Origin: Epiperipatus broadwayi
Taxonomy: Eukaryota > Onychophora > Udeonychophora > Euonychophora > Peripatidae
Assembly: GCA_028023455.1 (NCBI GenBank)
Contig: JAQFVV010000012.1
Span: 7,166,499-7,230,498, forward strand
Direction: 5' to 3'
DNA: 64,000 nucleotides
The notes below the pieces were generated by a model. That model did not search any database. It had not been told where the DNA came from and worked only from the letters and a program-made list of their open reading frames with translations. The position numbers and the translations under genes were made by a program. This document shows, one piece after another, positions 11,750-22,309 of this stretch (position 1 is the first letter of the stretch; each line of letters starts with the position of its first letter).

Positions 11750-11959
11750 TAATGTATTCCTGGACATTTGTGATGATGATATTTTACTTGTATTTATATA
11801 TTAGACTATTTCCATAATCTAATATTAAGTATTGAATGTCTGTAGAAATTGTTTTTTAATTTAAATATTCCAATTATTTTCAACTGTTAGTAATAACACA
11901 CAGGTTAGAAAATGCATAATGCTTCAAGAGGTATCATTCTCTTCACTTCAAGTCTTCCT

Positions 11960-12066
11960 GGCCTGACCAATGACAGTACTTGCATGGGAATTGAACCTGG
12001 AGCATTATATTCTTGAAATATTGAATTTCAGGGTAACACTCTAACCAATGGAGCCATCCTGCCAAA
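11960..12066 (-). other. tRNA-like segment in PLE 3' end
   Basis: Minus strand: CCATTGGTTAGAGTGTTACC (A-box-like) and CAGGTTCAATTCCCATG (B box close to consensus). The best-preserved B box of this family in the window. Confidence 0.6.
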
Positions 12067-12129
12067 GGCAACAGTCAGTAAAAATTTCATATACTTATCT
12101 ATGAGGTTCCTCCTTATCTATGAGGTTCC

Positions 12130-14300
12130 TCCTGATTTCTCCACCTTTTTTAAGAACAAAGTTCATCAGTGATTTTCATATATTATGTATAGTCATGCTA
12201 GGTTAACTTATGGTATTATTCATTATTTCTATATGAGTAGCTTTTTTGAATTTTCTTTTTTGTAATTTTTATCTTTATAATATTTTTGTATTTTTTCAAT
12301 TGAACATATTACTTAATATTTTTGTATTTTTTCAATTGAACATATGTTCACTAGTACATATATGATCTGCTAACTGCTCCTAAAATCACTTTTTATTGAG
12401 GTGACTGGTTTCACCAATATATCTGCTTCCACATTTACATAGTATTTCATAGATGTAGGTTTTACTTTTCAGCATTAGGGTTTCCAGATGTTAGAATTTC
12501 TCATAGCATGGTATAGCTATGGAAAGGTGTTATGATGTAATACTGATTGCAGATTTTTCTTAGTTTGTCTACAATTTTTGATATATATGGATGCATTACA
12601 GCACCAATAATTGTTTTTTTCTTTTGATAGTTCATTTTGTTGCCTATTTAAGATTTTCTTAAAAACAGTTGATGGATAATCATTTTTCATAAAAGTTTGT
12701 TCCATATAGATCTTTTCTTCTTTCAAATCACTGCTTTCTAAACAAATCTCTTTTTCTCTGTTCCATAATGATAGGGTAATTCTATGTTTTGTGTTTCTGG
12801 TGTGAATGGATGAATATGCTAAGTATTTTCCTATATGTGTGGGTTTCCTGTAAACTGTAATTTTGATTTTGCCATGAGGGAGCCTTATCATAAGAACATC
12901 TAAGAATGCTCATTTTGTTTTTGTTTTGCTTCTATTGTGAATTTAATTGAAGGGATTATGTTGTTGATGTGTTTTCAGAGAGTTTATAGTAGTGCTCTAT
13001 CATGTGGCCACACACCAGATGTATCATCAACATAGTGAAGCCAAACTTTAGGTGAATAGGGAGTAGTCTTTATAGTTATGGTTTCAAGTTCTTCCATGTA
13101 GAGATTGCTAATTAGGGGTGACAATGGCGAGCCCATAGCCATTCCTTGAGTTTGTTGGAAGAATTCTGTGTTGTATTGAAAGTAGGTTGTTGTTATGCAG
13201 AATATTAATAATTCCATTATACCCTCAATAGAAAGAGTTGCTCTGGTTTGTAACCTATTAACATTATTCAATCTTTTTCTTACAATAGACAATGCTTCTT
13301 CTCATGGTACATTTGTAAATAAACTTTTCATGACAAAGCTTACTAGTATCTAAATTTTCATAGTCTTGATTAATTCTACAAAATGTTTAGAATTCATGAC
13401 AAATAGATCTTGTATGCCAATGGGTCAAGGACTTTTGAGAAGAAATTTTGACAAATTTTGGTAAAGGTGATTTTCTAAAACTAATCATAGGTCTTAATGA
13501 AACATGATTCTTATAGATTTTAGGAAGACCATAAAGATGAAAAATTTTGCTAAAATATGATGTTAGTTTTCTTTTTTCTGAATCACTGATGTACGTGCAA
13601 TTCTGAGTAATGCTTTTAACTTTGTTTCTGTACTTGGTATCAGATTTTTTGCCATGTTTCTGTATTGGCTTGCTGTAAGAAGTTCTTATATTTTGTTGTC
13701 ATAATCAGTTGTATCCATTACAATTGTTGCTTTGCCTTTATCAGCAGGGAGAATGATTACAAATTTATCTGCTTTGAGAAATTTAACAGTTTTACTCTTA
13801 TCATAGGATAAGTTTGAATTTAATTTTTGTTGCTTCTCAAGTATTCTTTTTATTCTCTAGCAAATTTCTACTGCTTCTTCTAAAAGCAATATTTGAATGA
13901 CTTCCTCAATGGCTGCCATTACATCTAATAAGGGTTTATTAGATGGTGTGTTGGCAAAGTTTTATTCTTTTTTAAGAACAGAAATTTCAGCATCTGCTAG
14001 AGTTTTAGAATTAATATTTTTAACAGATGCCCATGTAGATTAGTAAGGTTTTTTAGTTTTTTAAGGGAGCATTATTTTATTTTTACATGTAATGTAAAAT
14101 ATGATTTTCTTACTGCTTGAGAAATTGTCAAGTCTTCATCAGTAAGTTTATATTTTAGAAAACACTACATTTTTAATGGAATGCTAGGTTTTCTACATAA
14201 AAAAACCTTTGAGAATTTATTATTTCTCATAATAGAGCTTAACTTGCTCACTAAGTCATTTTTTCAGCTCTCTGGGAAATAATTGGAGATTTTAATTTCA
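12130..14300 (-). pseudogene. Penelope-like element ORF remnant: RT plus GIY-YIG endonuclease
   Basis: Order on the minus strand. At 13560-13500, YGLPKIYKNH..LRP, the PLE RT start block. At 13335-13299, SLFTNVP, region of catalytic box A. In the open frame 13292-12984, QGMAMGSPLSPLISN and then LHYVDD at 13046-13017, the catalytic Asp pair. At 12891-12517, GKIKITVYRKPTHIGKYL, the thumb block VYRKPTHTDRYL. At 12460-12400, YIYEILCKCGSRYIGETS, a GIY-YIG nuclease start. This order defines an endonuclease-bearing PLE. Stops and frameshifts interrupt it in several places (for example after SLFTNVP and after the thumb), so it is dead. The most N-terminal part (about 14300-13570) is hard to read. The RT core itself is well kept. 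Confidence 0.85.
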
Positions 14301-14505
14301 AACTCTTAGGAACTTTCCCTTCAGATTTACATAAGAAAGTTAATTATAAATTTATTTAAATGCACATTGATTACGTAAGTAATATTCATTAAGGCTGTAG
14401 CCTCAAGCACATGCGTATAAATGATTTTTTTTACTTTGGCCAACTTTAGACATAATTTTTTCATAATGTTTAAAGTTTGATATCATATCAGGTCCATATT
14501 AAATG

Positions 14506-15285
14506 CATGGTGTTTTTCTGAAGGTTTGTGGTAATGATATTTTAATTGTATTTATGTATTGGACTATTTCTATCATGTAATATTATGTACTGTATGCTTT
14601 TAGAAAAATTAAATCCAATTATATTCAACTGCTAGTAATAGCACACAGATTAAAATAGGTACAATGTTTCAAGAGGTATTACTGTCTCTTCTTCAGGTGA
14701 TGCTGGCTTGACCAGGGACATTACTAGCATGGGAATTGAATCTAAACTCTTACTTCTTGAATTTTAAGGTAATGCTCTAACTAACTGAGCAATCCTACCA
14801 ATGGCAACATTCAATAAAACTTTCAATTACTCTCTAAGAGGTTCTTCCTGATCTCTCCACTTTTTTATGAGCAAAGTTGATTAGTTGTTTCCATGTATTA
14901 TATACAGCCATACTAAGTTCAATTATAGGGTTATTTCCCATTGTCATGTGAGCAGTCTCTTTGAATTTTCTTTTTTGTACCTTTACTTCTCTATCCAATA
15001 TTTTTGTATTTTCCCAATTGAACATATGTTCATTGGTACATACATGGTCTGCTATCTTAGAAACATGTTTTCTCTCTTTTAATCATCATTTTAAGCTTTT
15101 GCAATCACTTTTCCATTCGAGTGACTGGTCTCACCAATTCACATTTTCCCAAATTCACATATTATTCCATAAATGTAGTTTTTACTTTTCAGCATTTCAA
15201 GTTTAGGCTTTGTAGATGTTAGAATTCCTTGTAGTGTGGTGTGGCTTGGGAAAACTGTTTTGAGACAAACATCATATTTCAGCAA
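14506..15285 (-). pseudogene. PLE 3' part in tandem (GIY-YIG region and 3' end)
   Basis: A second minus-strand copy of the PLE 3' region sits directly upstream (in element sense) of the copy at 11750-14505. This is the tandem arrangement called a pseudo-LTR in PLEs. The open frame 14834-15025 reads FNWENTKILDREVKVQKRKF and ends in KQLINFAHKKVERSGRTS, the C-terminal tail after GIY-YIG. The same tail is seen at 17640-17860 on the plus strand. The YIGETS region lies at about 15120-15150 and is mutated. The terminal motif TTCTGAAGGTTTGT is at about 14516-14530. Confidence 0.75.
14704..14804 (-). other. tRNA-like segment in internal PLE 3' end
   Basis: Minus strand: CTCAGTTAGTTAGAGCATTACC (A-box-like) and TAGATTCAATTCCCATG (weakened B box). 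Same block as in the other PLE ends. Confidence 0.55.
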
Positions 15286-15289
15286 ATTC

Positions 15290-15710
15290 CGCATCTTTTT
15301 GATCTAACTAAAATCCATAATCACCATGTTCCATTAAAACCTATTGCTAGGTCTAGAAATTGCAAAAAATTTGTCAAGATTTCTTCTCAAAGTTCTTAAT
15401 CCTTTGGCAAACAAGACTCAGTTATTTGCCAGAAATTCTAGATATGTTGTAGAATTAATCAAGAAAATGAAAATTGAAAAAACTGACATACTAATAAGCT
15501 TTGTCATGGAAAGTTTTTTTCACAAATGTACCATGTGAAGAAACATTGTCTATTGTAAGAAAAATATTAAATAATGATAATAGCTTACAAACCAGAATAA
15601 CTCTTTTTATTGATAGTATAATAACACTATTAACATTTTGCATAACAACTATCTACTTTCAATACAACACAGAATTTCCATTGTCACTCCTGATTAGTAA
15701 TATATATATA
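15290..15710 (+). pseudogene. Plus-strand PLE RT, N-terminal half (before foldback insertion)
   Basis: Starts at the LPKIHKH..PL.PI-like block near 15300-15345. It continues through the open frame 15344-15538 (a KFL..LNPL..KT.LFARNS run and then TDILISF, the region of box A) and the frame 15501-15737 (FFTNVPCEETLSIVRKILNN). The segment that should hold QGMAMGS is missing: the text runs straight from NTEF to PLSLLISN, a deletion of about ten residues next to the catalytic region. The frame is then cut by the foldback element at an (AT)n tract. Confidence 0.75.
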
Positions 15711-16850
15711 ATAATTAAAAAAGAAAGTCATATATAATGTGACATTACTTTTAAAGAGCTTTTAGTTACAAAAATGCACACAGAGAGCATACCAATAGCT
15801 CAAACAAGCTCATAATTAACAAGTGCAGTATGAGAAAATATTTAAAATTTCTATCTAGAACACTCTCATCTCCAGACCATGGTTTCAAGCTTATGGCCCA
15901 TGTCAGTGGAGAGCTAGAATATTCGGACACTAGACCTAAAATATCAACTCAAAAAACCAGCACTTATTTCATACGTATATTTAAGAAGAAACTCTGAAAT
16001 TTTCGGACATGAAAATGACTTTAAATCCAGCTATCTAATTTAAATAGCTATATGGGACTGAACTAAATTCAGATCTACCATATTCTAATAGCCCCAGCAT
16101 AGCCAAAGTCTTAAAGGTAAAATTATAATAATTAAAAAAGCAAGTCATATATAACGTGACATTACTTTTAAAGAGCTTGTAGTTACAAAAATGCACACAG
16201 AGAGTGTATCAATAGCTCAAACAAGCTCATAATTAACAAGTGCAGTATGAGAAAATATTTAAAATCTCTATCCAGAACACTCTCATCTCCAGACCATGGT
16301 TTCGAGCTTATGGCCCACGTCAGTGGAGAGGTAGAATATTCGGACACTAGACCTAAAATATCAACTCAAAAAACCAGCACTTATTTCATACGTATATTTA
16401 AGAAGAAACTCTGAAATTTTCGGACATGAAAATGTCTTTAAATCCAGCTATCTAACTTAAATAGCTCTTTAAAAGTAATATGTTATATATGACTTGTTTT
16501 TTTTTTTTAAATTATTATAATTTTACCTTTAAGGCTTTGGCTATGCTGAGGCTATTAGAATATGGTAGATATGAATTTAGTTCAGTCCCATATAGCTATT
16601 TAAGTTAGGTAGCTGGATTTAAAGACATTTTCATGTTCAAAAAGGTATGAAATAAGTGCTGGTTTTTTGAGTTGATATTTTAGGTCTAGTGTCCGAATAT
16701 TCTAGCTCTCCACTGACATGGGCCATAAGCTCGAAACCATGGTCTGGAGATGAGAGTGTTCTGGATAGAGATTTTAAATATTTTCTCATACCGCACTTAT
16801 TAATTACGAGCTTGTTTGAGCTATTGGCATGCTCTCTGTGTGCATATATA
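15711..16850. mobile_element. Foldback element of three related units inserted in the PLE RT
   Basis: Three copies of a unit of about 350-410 bp: 15711-16120 (plus), 16121-16466 (plus) and 16464-16846 (inverted). Each has CATATATAA.GTGACATTACTTTTAAAGAGC, GCACACAGAGAG, CTCATCTCCAGACCATGGTTTC and TTCGGACACTAGACCTAAAATATC. The insert sits between (TA)n tracts at 15701-15710 and 16846-16855, so the target duplication is probably an AT-dinucleotide word of about 8 bp and cannot be fixed. RT reading resumes at ATGGAAGAACTT (16854). The 16637-16873 and 16689-16976 open frames start inside this element and are chimeric or shadow frames. Confidence 0.75.
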
Positions 16851-16853
16851 TAT

Positions 16854-17780
16854 ATGGAAGAACTTGAAACCACAGCTGCAAAGACTATTCCACATCCACA
16901 TAAAGTTTGGCTTCACTATGTTGATGATATATATGTTGAATGGCCATATAGAGGAGCACTCCTACAAACTTTCTGAAACCCATCAATAACATATCTCCTT
17001 TCAATTAAATTCACAATAAGATCAGAACAATAACAAATATTAGTGTGCTTTGATATTCTTGTGACAAGACTCCTTCATGGCAAAATTAAAACTACAGTTT
17101 GCAGAAAACTCACACATACAGGAAAATACTTAGCATACACACACAATCACACCCGAACCACAAAACATGGAATTATACTATCACTATGGAGCAGAGTAAA
17201 AAAAGTTTGTTCAGAAACCAGTGATTTGAAAAAAGAAAAGATCTATATAGAACAAACTTTTATTGAAAGTGTTTATCCATCAGCTGTTATTAAAAAAATC
17301 TTAAATAGACAACAAAAATAACCATCAAAAGAAAAATAATTATTGGTATTGTAATATATTTATATACAGAAGAGATGGTAGACAAATTAAAGAAATCTGC
17401 AATCTGTATAACATCAGAACATCTTTTTAGAGCCATAATACACTATGAGAAATTCTAATATCGACAGAGTCTAAACTTGAAATGCTTAAAAGTAAAAACT
17501 GCATTTATGAAATACCATGAGAATATGAAAGAATGCATATTGGTGAGACCAGTCACCCCATTGAAAAGTGATTGCAAGAGCATTAACTGATGATTAGAAG
17601 AGAGAAAACAGATGTGTCTAAGGTGGAAGATTATGCATTTACCAATGAACATAAGTTCAATTGAGAAAATATAAAAATATTGGGTAGAGAAAAAAAGTTA
17701 TAAAAAGAAAATTCAAAGAACCTATTCATAAAGAAATGGTGAATAACACCATAAGTCAACCTAGGGTGATTATACATAAT
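16854..17780 (+). pseudogene. Plus-strand PLE, C-terminal half (RT catalytic box, thumb, GIY-YIG)
   Basis: Continues the RT with MEELETTAAKT and VWLHYVDDIY (16905-16935, catalytic Asp pair intact). The thumb frame 17043-17321 follows (GKIKTTVCRKLTHTGKYLAY, KIYIEQTFIES.YPS). A GIY-YIG-like stretch at about 17515-17600 (E.ERMHIGETSHPIEK) follows, and then the charged tail to about 17860. It is a 5'-truncated copy, broken by stops in the GIY-YIG part. Nearly the same product as the minus-strand PLE at 12130-14300, so both derive from one family. Confidence 0.8.
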
Positions 17781-17869
17781 ATATCGAAATCACTAATCAA
17801 TTTTGCTCTTAGGAAAAAATGGAAAAATCAGAAATAACCTCATACAAAAGTATATGAAATTTCAACTGA

Positions 17870-17975
17870 ATGCTGTTGGTTAGACTGTTACCTTAAAATT
17901 CAATATTCAAGAATCTAAGGGTCCAGGTTAATTCCTATGCTAGTACTATCACTGGTCAGATCAGCAACACCTGAA
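17870..17975 (+). other. tRNA-like segment in PLE 3' end (right arm)
   Basis: GTTGGTTAGACTGTTACC (A-box-like) at about 17876 and CCAGGTTAATTCCTATG (B-box-like) at about 17929. It is followed at 17971 by the CTGAAGAAGAG hairpin motif of the family. Confidence 0.55.
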
Positions 17976-18120
17976 GAAGAGAGTACAATACTTCCCTAAA
18001 CTTTGTACATATGCTAAACTGTGTCCTATTACTAACAGTTCAATGTATTTGGAATATTTTTCTATAGACATTCAATACCTAATATTAGATGATGGAAATA
18101 GTCCAACATATATAAATACA

Positions 18121-20430
18121 ACTGCTTAACTGTTTGTTCCACCTCACAGCTTGAACTAAATTACCATACATTTGAACAGGCTAACTTTCAATTGCACAGC
18201 TCTCAGATGTCCTTTATGTAATAATCCAGACACTTGTTATCTGCCTTTAGTTGATATTAGTATGTAATCTTTTATTAAGAAGGAATTGTTGCACATTGAT
18301 AGGCTTTTGCACACATTCCACATAAATTAAACTCTGAATTTAGGTTGACTTTCAGGCCATCCATATTGAATCCATTTCTTAAAATATTTGGTATACAGAA
18401 TTGTTTTTAGTTCATTTTGCTACTACAGAACTATTTAGCACATCAGTTGCCATAGGCCTATGTAATTTATCTTGTGATCTTAGGTTTGAACTTATGTATA
18501 TCTGATAATATTGACAATATAGTTTATTTACCTGGTTTATAGATGAGTTCATAATCATATGCTGTCCATATGTCAATCATTGAATCATTCATTGACTAGC
18601 ATGCTCGCAAGTTCTCTCTAAGTTTCCTACAATATCAAACAAAGGTTGATGGTCTTTATGGATGTTGAAATTGATTTGCAGCAGAGACAATCATCACAGC
18701 TTCTTAGCCATCTGGCTGTAATTCTTTTCTGTCACTAATAAAGTTCTAGGTGTGTAAATGACTAGACATTTATCTCCATAATCATGATGTGAAATAACAG
18801 GATATACTCCATAATCAGAAGCATCAGTTGGAGCTATCACTACTTGAACTTTGTAGTAGTGAGTAGAAGTTAATAACCTCTTTTTTGAATGCTTTGTATT
18901 GCCTTCCACTTCACTGTTCTTTTCTTAACAATTGATATAATAGTGTCACAATATGTAATTTATTTTTCAGGAAACTTTAAAAAAATGGTAATAATCCTAA
19001 CATTCTTGTGAATTTTTAATGTTTTTTTTTTTTGGTTTTTGGTGTTTTTAATAGTCAACATTTTCTGCGTTCAAATATTTTCCTTCATGATTTATTAGAT
19101 GATCCAGAAACTTCATTTCAGTGGTTTTTGATATGCCATTTGAAGTGTTTATTCTCGACTGACTTTTTCTAAATTAGCACAAACTTTAAACATGAACATT
19201 GACAATACCTGCCTTATTTAAGCAGATATTAAGATGTCATTGAGGTAAGGAGTCACTCCTTCAATCCATGCAACAAAGCAATTGATTTTTGGGAATATTG
19301 TTATTCGATACAACATTTTTATGTATTTAAATAATTATAAATGTGCACATTTATGATTATTTAAATACATAAAAATGTTGATGATCAAAAGTTCAGCCAT
19401 TCTGAGTCATTAGAAGAATTTGATAAAACATGAATTTTAAAACAATTTTAGTAAAATAAATTGCTTCCTTTAATGATGCTAATATTTCACATGAACATTG
19501 GGTATAGGATAAGCTCCTTTACTGATGTATTTGTTTAATGTTATCTGGTAATCTCCACATAGTCAAATTGTGCCCTCTGGATTCAGTGTTACTATAATTA
19601 GTGTCATTTGAAACAACTTTTCCTTTAGTGATAAAATGCTCTTTTAATCAAATTGTTTCTTCCAGTTTTGACTTTAATGAAAATGTAACCTTCCATGGAC
19701 TATACATCATAGACTGTGCATCCTTCACTAGTAGGATATCAACTGGCCACATGTTAACTCTGATGGATCAGATTTGAATAGCTTTCTCTGATCTCAGAAT
19801 CCAGCTGCACCCTTTTTAATATGTTAACTGTATCCCTAAAGGCTTGAATTAATTTATACCCAATATAATGCTAAAATCTCATTCCTCTTTATATATAGAG
19901 GTAGAAATTTGACTCTTGAATTAACTTTAACAGGAGCAATGGTAATGCTGCATATTTTTATCCTATTGCCATTCAAGTCAAATGATGCTATATCAGTTTT
20001 CATAATGTTATATTCTTTTTACTCTTTCTAATAATATTTATCTAATTATGTTGTGACATTAGTGAAAATCCTGCTCCCTTGTCTATTTATGTAGTAATTT
20101 TTTGATCCAAATGTGAACATCATCAAAGTCATTCATCTTTTTAATGTCAGTTTTACTTTTTACTCTCTCCATTTGATTTATAGTCCACTATTAACTTAAT
20201 TTTACTCTTATGTCTGTTATAAAAGACTTATGACAGGTATTCTATTATTCCATAAACATGATGTTTTTTCTTAAATTCAGAATTTTTTCAAATGATCTTT
20301 CTCACCACAGCAATAGCACATCCAGACATTAAACCCTCTACTTCCATTTTATTTCCAGCCATTGGAGATTTCTTTGCATCCATATTATTTTGGAATTCTG
20401 CAGGATTTTCCAATATTGGTTCATGGGCTA
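18121..20430 (-). pseudogene. Ty3/gypsy pol: protease, RT, RNase H, N-terminal integrase
   Basis: Read on the minus strand from high to low coordinates. Zinc knuckle CYCCGEKDHLKKF at 20345-20300, with the last Cys replaced by Phe. Protease IDKGAGFSLMSQHN at about 20085-20045 (DTGA-like, Asp then Lys-Gly-Ala). RT blocks PEGTI.LCGDYQITLN near 19590-19520 and PYLNDILIS near 19240-19215 (YLDDIL with Asn for the first Asp). MKFLDHLINHEGKYLNAENV near 19125-19065 is the RT C-terminus. RNase H sits in the open frame 18909-18694 (APTDASDYGVYPVISHH, LLVTEKNYSQMAKKL). The integrase N-terminal part runs down to 18121. Many stops; a 70-bp palindrome interrupts the RT at 19311-19380. Confidence 0.8.
19311..19380. 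repeat. 70-bp near-perfect palindrome inside the gypsy RT
   Basis: CAACATTTTTATGTATTTAA at one end and its complement TTAAATACATAAAAATGTTG at the other, centred on TGTGCACA, with one visible mismatch and no spacer. It lies between RT blocks and has no counterpart in gypsy proteins, so it is an insertion or an inverted duplication. Confidence 0.8.
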
Positions 20431-20446
20431 CCCATTTTTCTAACAG

Positions 20447-20829
20447 AGACAAAACTCTCCATACAGTAGTGTCACTCAGTGTAAGCCAGAGTAATCAATG
20501 GATGCAGGAAGATTTGTGATAAAATCCCTATCTAGTGCCTACTCATCCAATATCCCTAGAGTAGTTTCTAGCTTATGGCTTTTATCAGTGAGAAGCTTTG
20601 TATCTGAGAGCACTGCACCTAGATCTTAGGATCTAATGCAACCCTTCAGTAGCCACCTTTTACCTTATTATCTAATTATAAAGCTTGGAGTCGAAGCTAG
20701 GAATTAGTCTGAGATTTTGGATGAGTAGGCAATAGATAGGAATTTTATGCACAAACATTCATGCATCCATTGATTACTCTGACTTGCACTGAGTGGCACT
20801 ATTGTATGGAGGGTTTTGTCTCTGTGTAG
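20447..20829. mobile_element. Foldback DNA element inserted in gypsy gag
   Basis: Inverted arms 20447-20563 and 20693-20829 (GACAAAACTCTCCATACAGT and its complement at the outer ends, CTACTCATCCAATATC and its complement inside). Between them is TCTGAGAGCACTGCACCTAGATC, which also occurs inverted at about 24060-24095. The 20292-20519 plus open frame crosses this element and gypsy DNA and is a shadow. Confidence 0.75.
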
Positions 20830-20839
20830 CTTGTATAAG

Positions 20840-21440
20840 AAAAAAGTGATCATGTGAAGTTTGGTGGTTTAATACATTTTTCTGTGTTTATATCTTAAAT
20901 TAGGCTCACTAATTAGAACTTGTCTGAGCTTACTGTCATTCATTCCCCATAGTAGATGATCAAAGAGCATGTCATATAACACACTACTGAAGTTGCATTT
21001 TTAGCTCGGTTCTTAATCTTACATCATAATCTTGACCTATGGTGTCTGTTTTCTGTTTCTAAATCTGAGACATGTCACCAACCTTTTTTTTCAGGATATG
21101 GTATTTCAGATGGTTTCATATCATAGTCAATTTGTCATTTGCCAAATGTCCTATCTGGACAACCACATTAACATTGCTATTTTTACATTATCTTAAATTA
21201 CATTATCAATAAACATGTATCTTTCTACATGCTCCATGTATATTTACCTACCTGCTGGATTGTTAATATCAACTTTGTCAATTTCTTTATTATGAATGGC
21301 AAGTATTTTTCGCTTTTAATCCACTTATACATTAAATGTTGAAATGCATCAATGTACTTCTTATATGATCTTGAACTGTTGATTACATCAATCTGCTATG
21401 TATTCAGGGGAATTATTGACAATATGGAGCTGAATAAGCA
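20840..21440 (-). pseudogene. Ty3/gypsy gag capsid remnant
   Basis: Minus-strand reading in shifting frames shows MERYMFIDNVI and KIAMLMWL near 21240-21160, and DMLFDHLLWGMNDSKLRQVL followed by SEPNLRY near 20975-20890. These fit the capsid pattern of gypsy Gag, where a LRD.LV.G....L..LL.E..L-like block closes the domain. It is located where gag should be, just inside the 5' LTR. Broken by many stops. Confidence is moderate because only the C-terminal block is distinctive. Confidence 0.6.
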
Positions 21441-21479
21441 ACAGTAAACTTTATTATCTCTTTACAGACAACATAAATT

Positions 21480-21941
21480 TAACAAGAGTTTATTAATTTG
21501 AAACAAAAAGAAATATATATAAATAGATGAAATTAAATACATTTACAATCTTAGAAATTACATTATTGTCTTCAAGTCCAGATTAATGTTCTTTAGGTAT
21601 GATTATACTCCTCACATATGCTTATACATTATCAGTAATTGTTTCTTTACCATTTTATAGTTAGACACAAATTCACATGTATATCTCACATATATCACAC
21701 CCACAAGGGTAGATATCTGCAGTTAGTATACCAGTTTTATATTATGCACGAATCTAAATGCATTAGCATATATTGATTTTAGAATAATTCCACTATATAA
21801 ATTTTTTAGGATCTTTGCTATGAGGGGAAACTTATTCATTTCCTGTCTGACCATAGTTACAAAAAATATTTAACTTTATTTACACAACCATAAATTTTGC
21901 ACACATATAGGCCCAAAGAGTGCCATTAGTCTGATAGTACA
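21480..21941 (-). repeat. Ty3/gypsy 5' LTR (element on minus strand)
   Basis: Direct repeat of 10090-10546. The outer end at GTACA (21937-21941) matches the end used for the left LTR. An AATAAAGTTT word at 21446-21455 on the minus strand could be a polyadenylation signal; the inner edge may therefore reach about 21440. No clear tRNA primer-binding site was found next to it. Confidence 0.6.
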
Positions 21942-21954
21942 ATAGAAGTTTCCA

Positions 21955-22300
21955 AACCCTATAGATTATCTCACTAGATTGGCTTATGGTATTTGCTATT
22001 ATCATGTGAGCAACGTTTTAAAATTTTTATCCTTTTTACTTTTGCCCAATTTTATCCATTTTTCCAATCTAATAAATGTTCTTTTGTACATGTATAGTTT
22101 GCTAATTTAGTTATATCTATCTTCTTTCTCATCATCATTTTATATGCTTATAATAAACTTTTAATGGAATAATTAGTTTCACTAATATAAATCTTTCCAC
22201 AGCCATGCAGTTTTTCATAAATAATTTTTTAACTACATTTTGTAATAAATTGTTTCAATGTTATAATCTGTATTACACCTATTTATATCTCCACAGTCTA
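21955..22300 (-). pseudogene. PLE C-terminal (GIY-YIG) fragment
   Basis: Homologous to 5745-6090 and to the 14880-15220 PLE region: TTTTTACTTTTGCCCAATTTTATCC, CTTCTTTCTCATCATCATTTTA, CTTTTAATGGAATAATTAGTTTCACTAATATAAATC. Lies immediately outside the gypsy LTR. Highly degraded. Confidence 0.5.
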
Positions 22301-22309
22301 ATTTAGTAA

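Larger units (their letters stand above)
11739..18131. mobile_element. Composite Penelope-like element inserted in the gypsy integrase, with 11-bp TSD
   Basis: The 6.4 kb insert is 11750-18120. The exact 11-mer ACTGCTTAACT flanks it at 11739-11749 and 18121-18131. With one copy of the 11-mer counted, the gypsy integrase frame is continuous across the junction. Inside: a near full-length minus-strand PLE (11750 to about 14505), a second minus-strand 3' part in tandem behind it (about 14506-15285), and a 5'-truncated plus-strand PLE (about 15290-18120). Both outer ends are therefore PLE 3' ends, with matching inverted termini (TTGTATTTATATAT..GGACTATTTCCAT). Tandem partial copies and inverted copies are known for PLEs; the outward-facing 3' ends at a defined TSD are the notable part. 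Confidence 0.8.

Noticed and set aside
16637-16976. Overlapping open frames on both strands
   Set aside because: They start in the inverted foldback unit and run into PLE RT; chimeric reading produced by insertion, not a gene.
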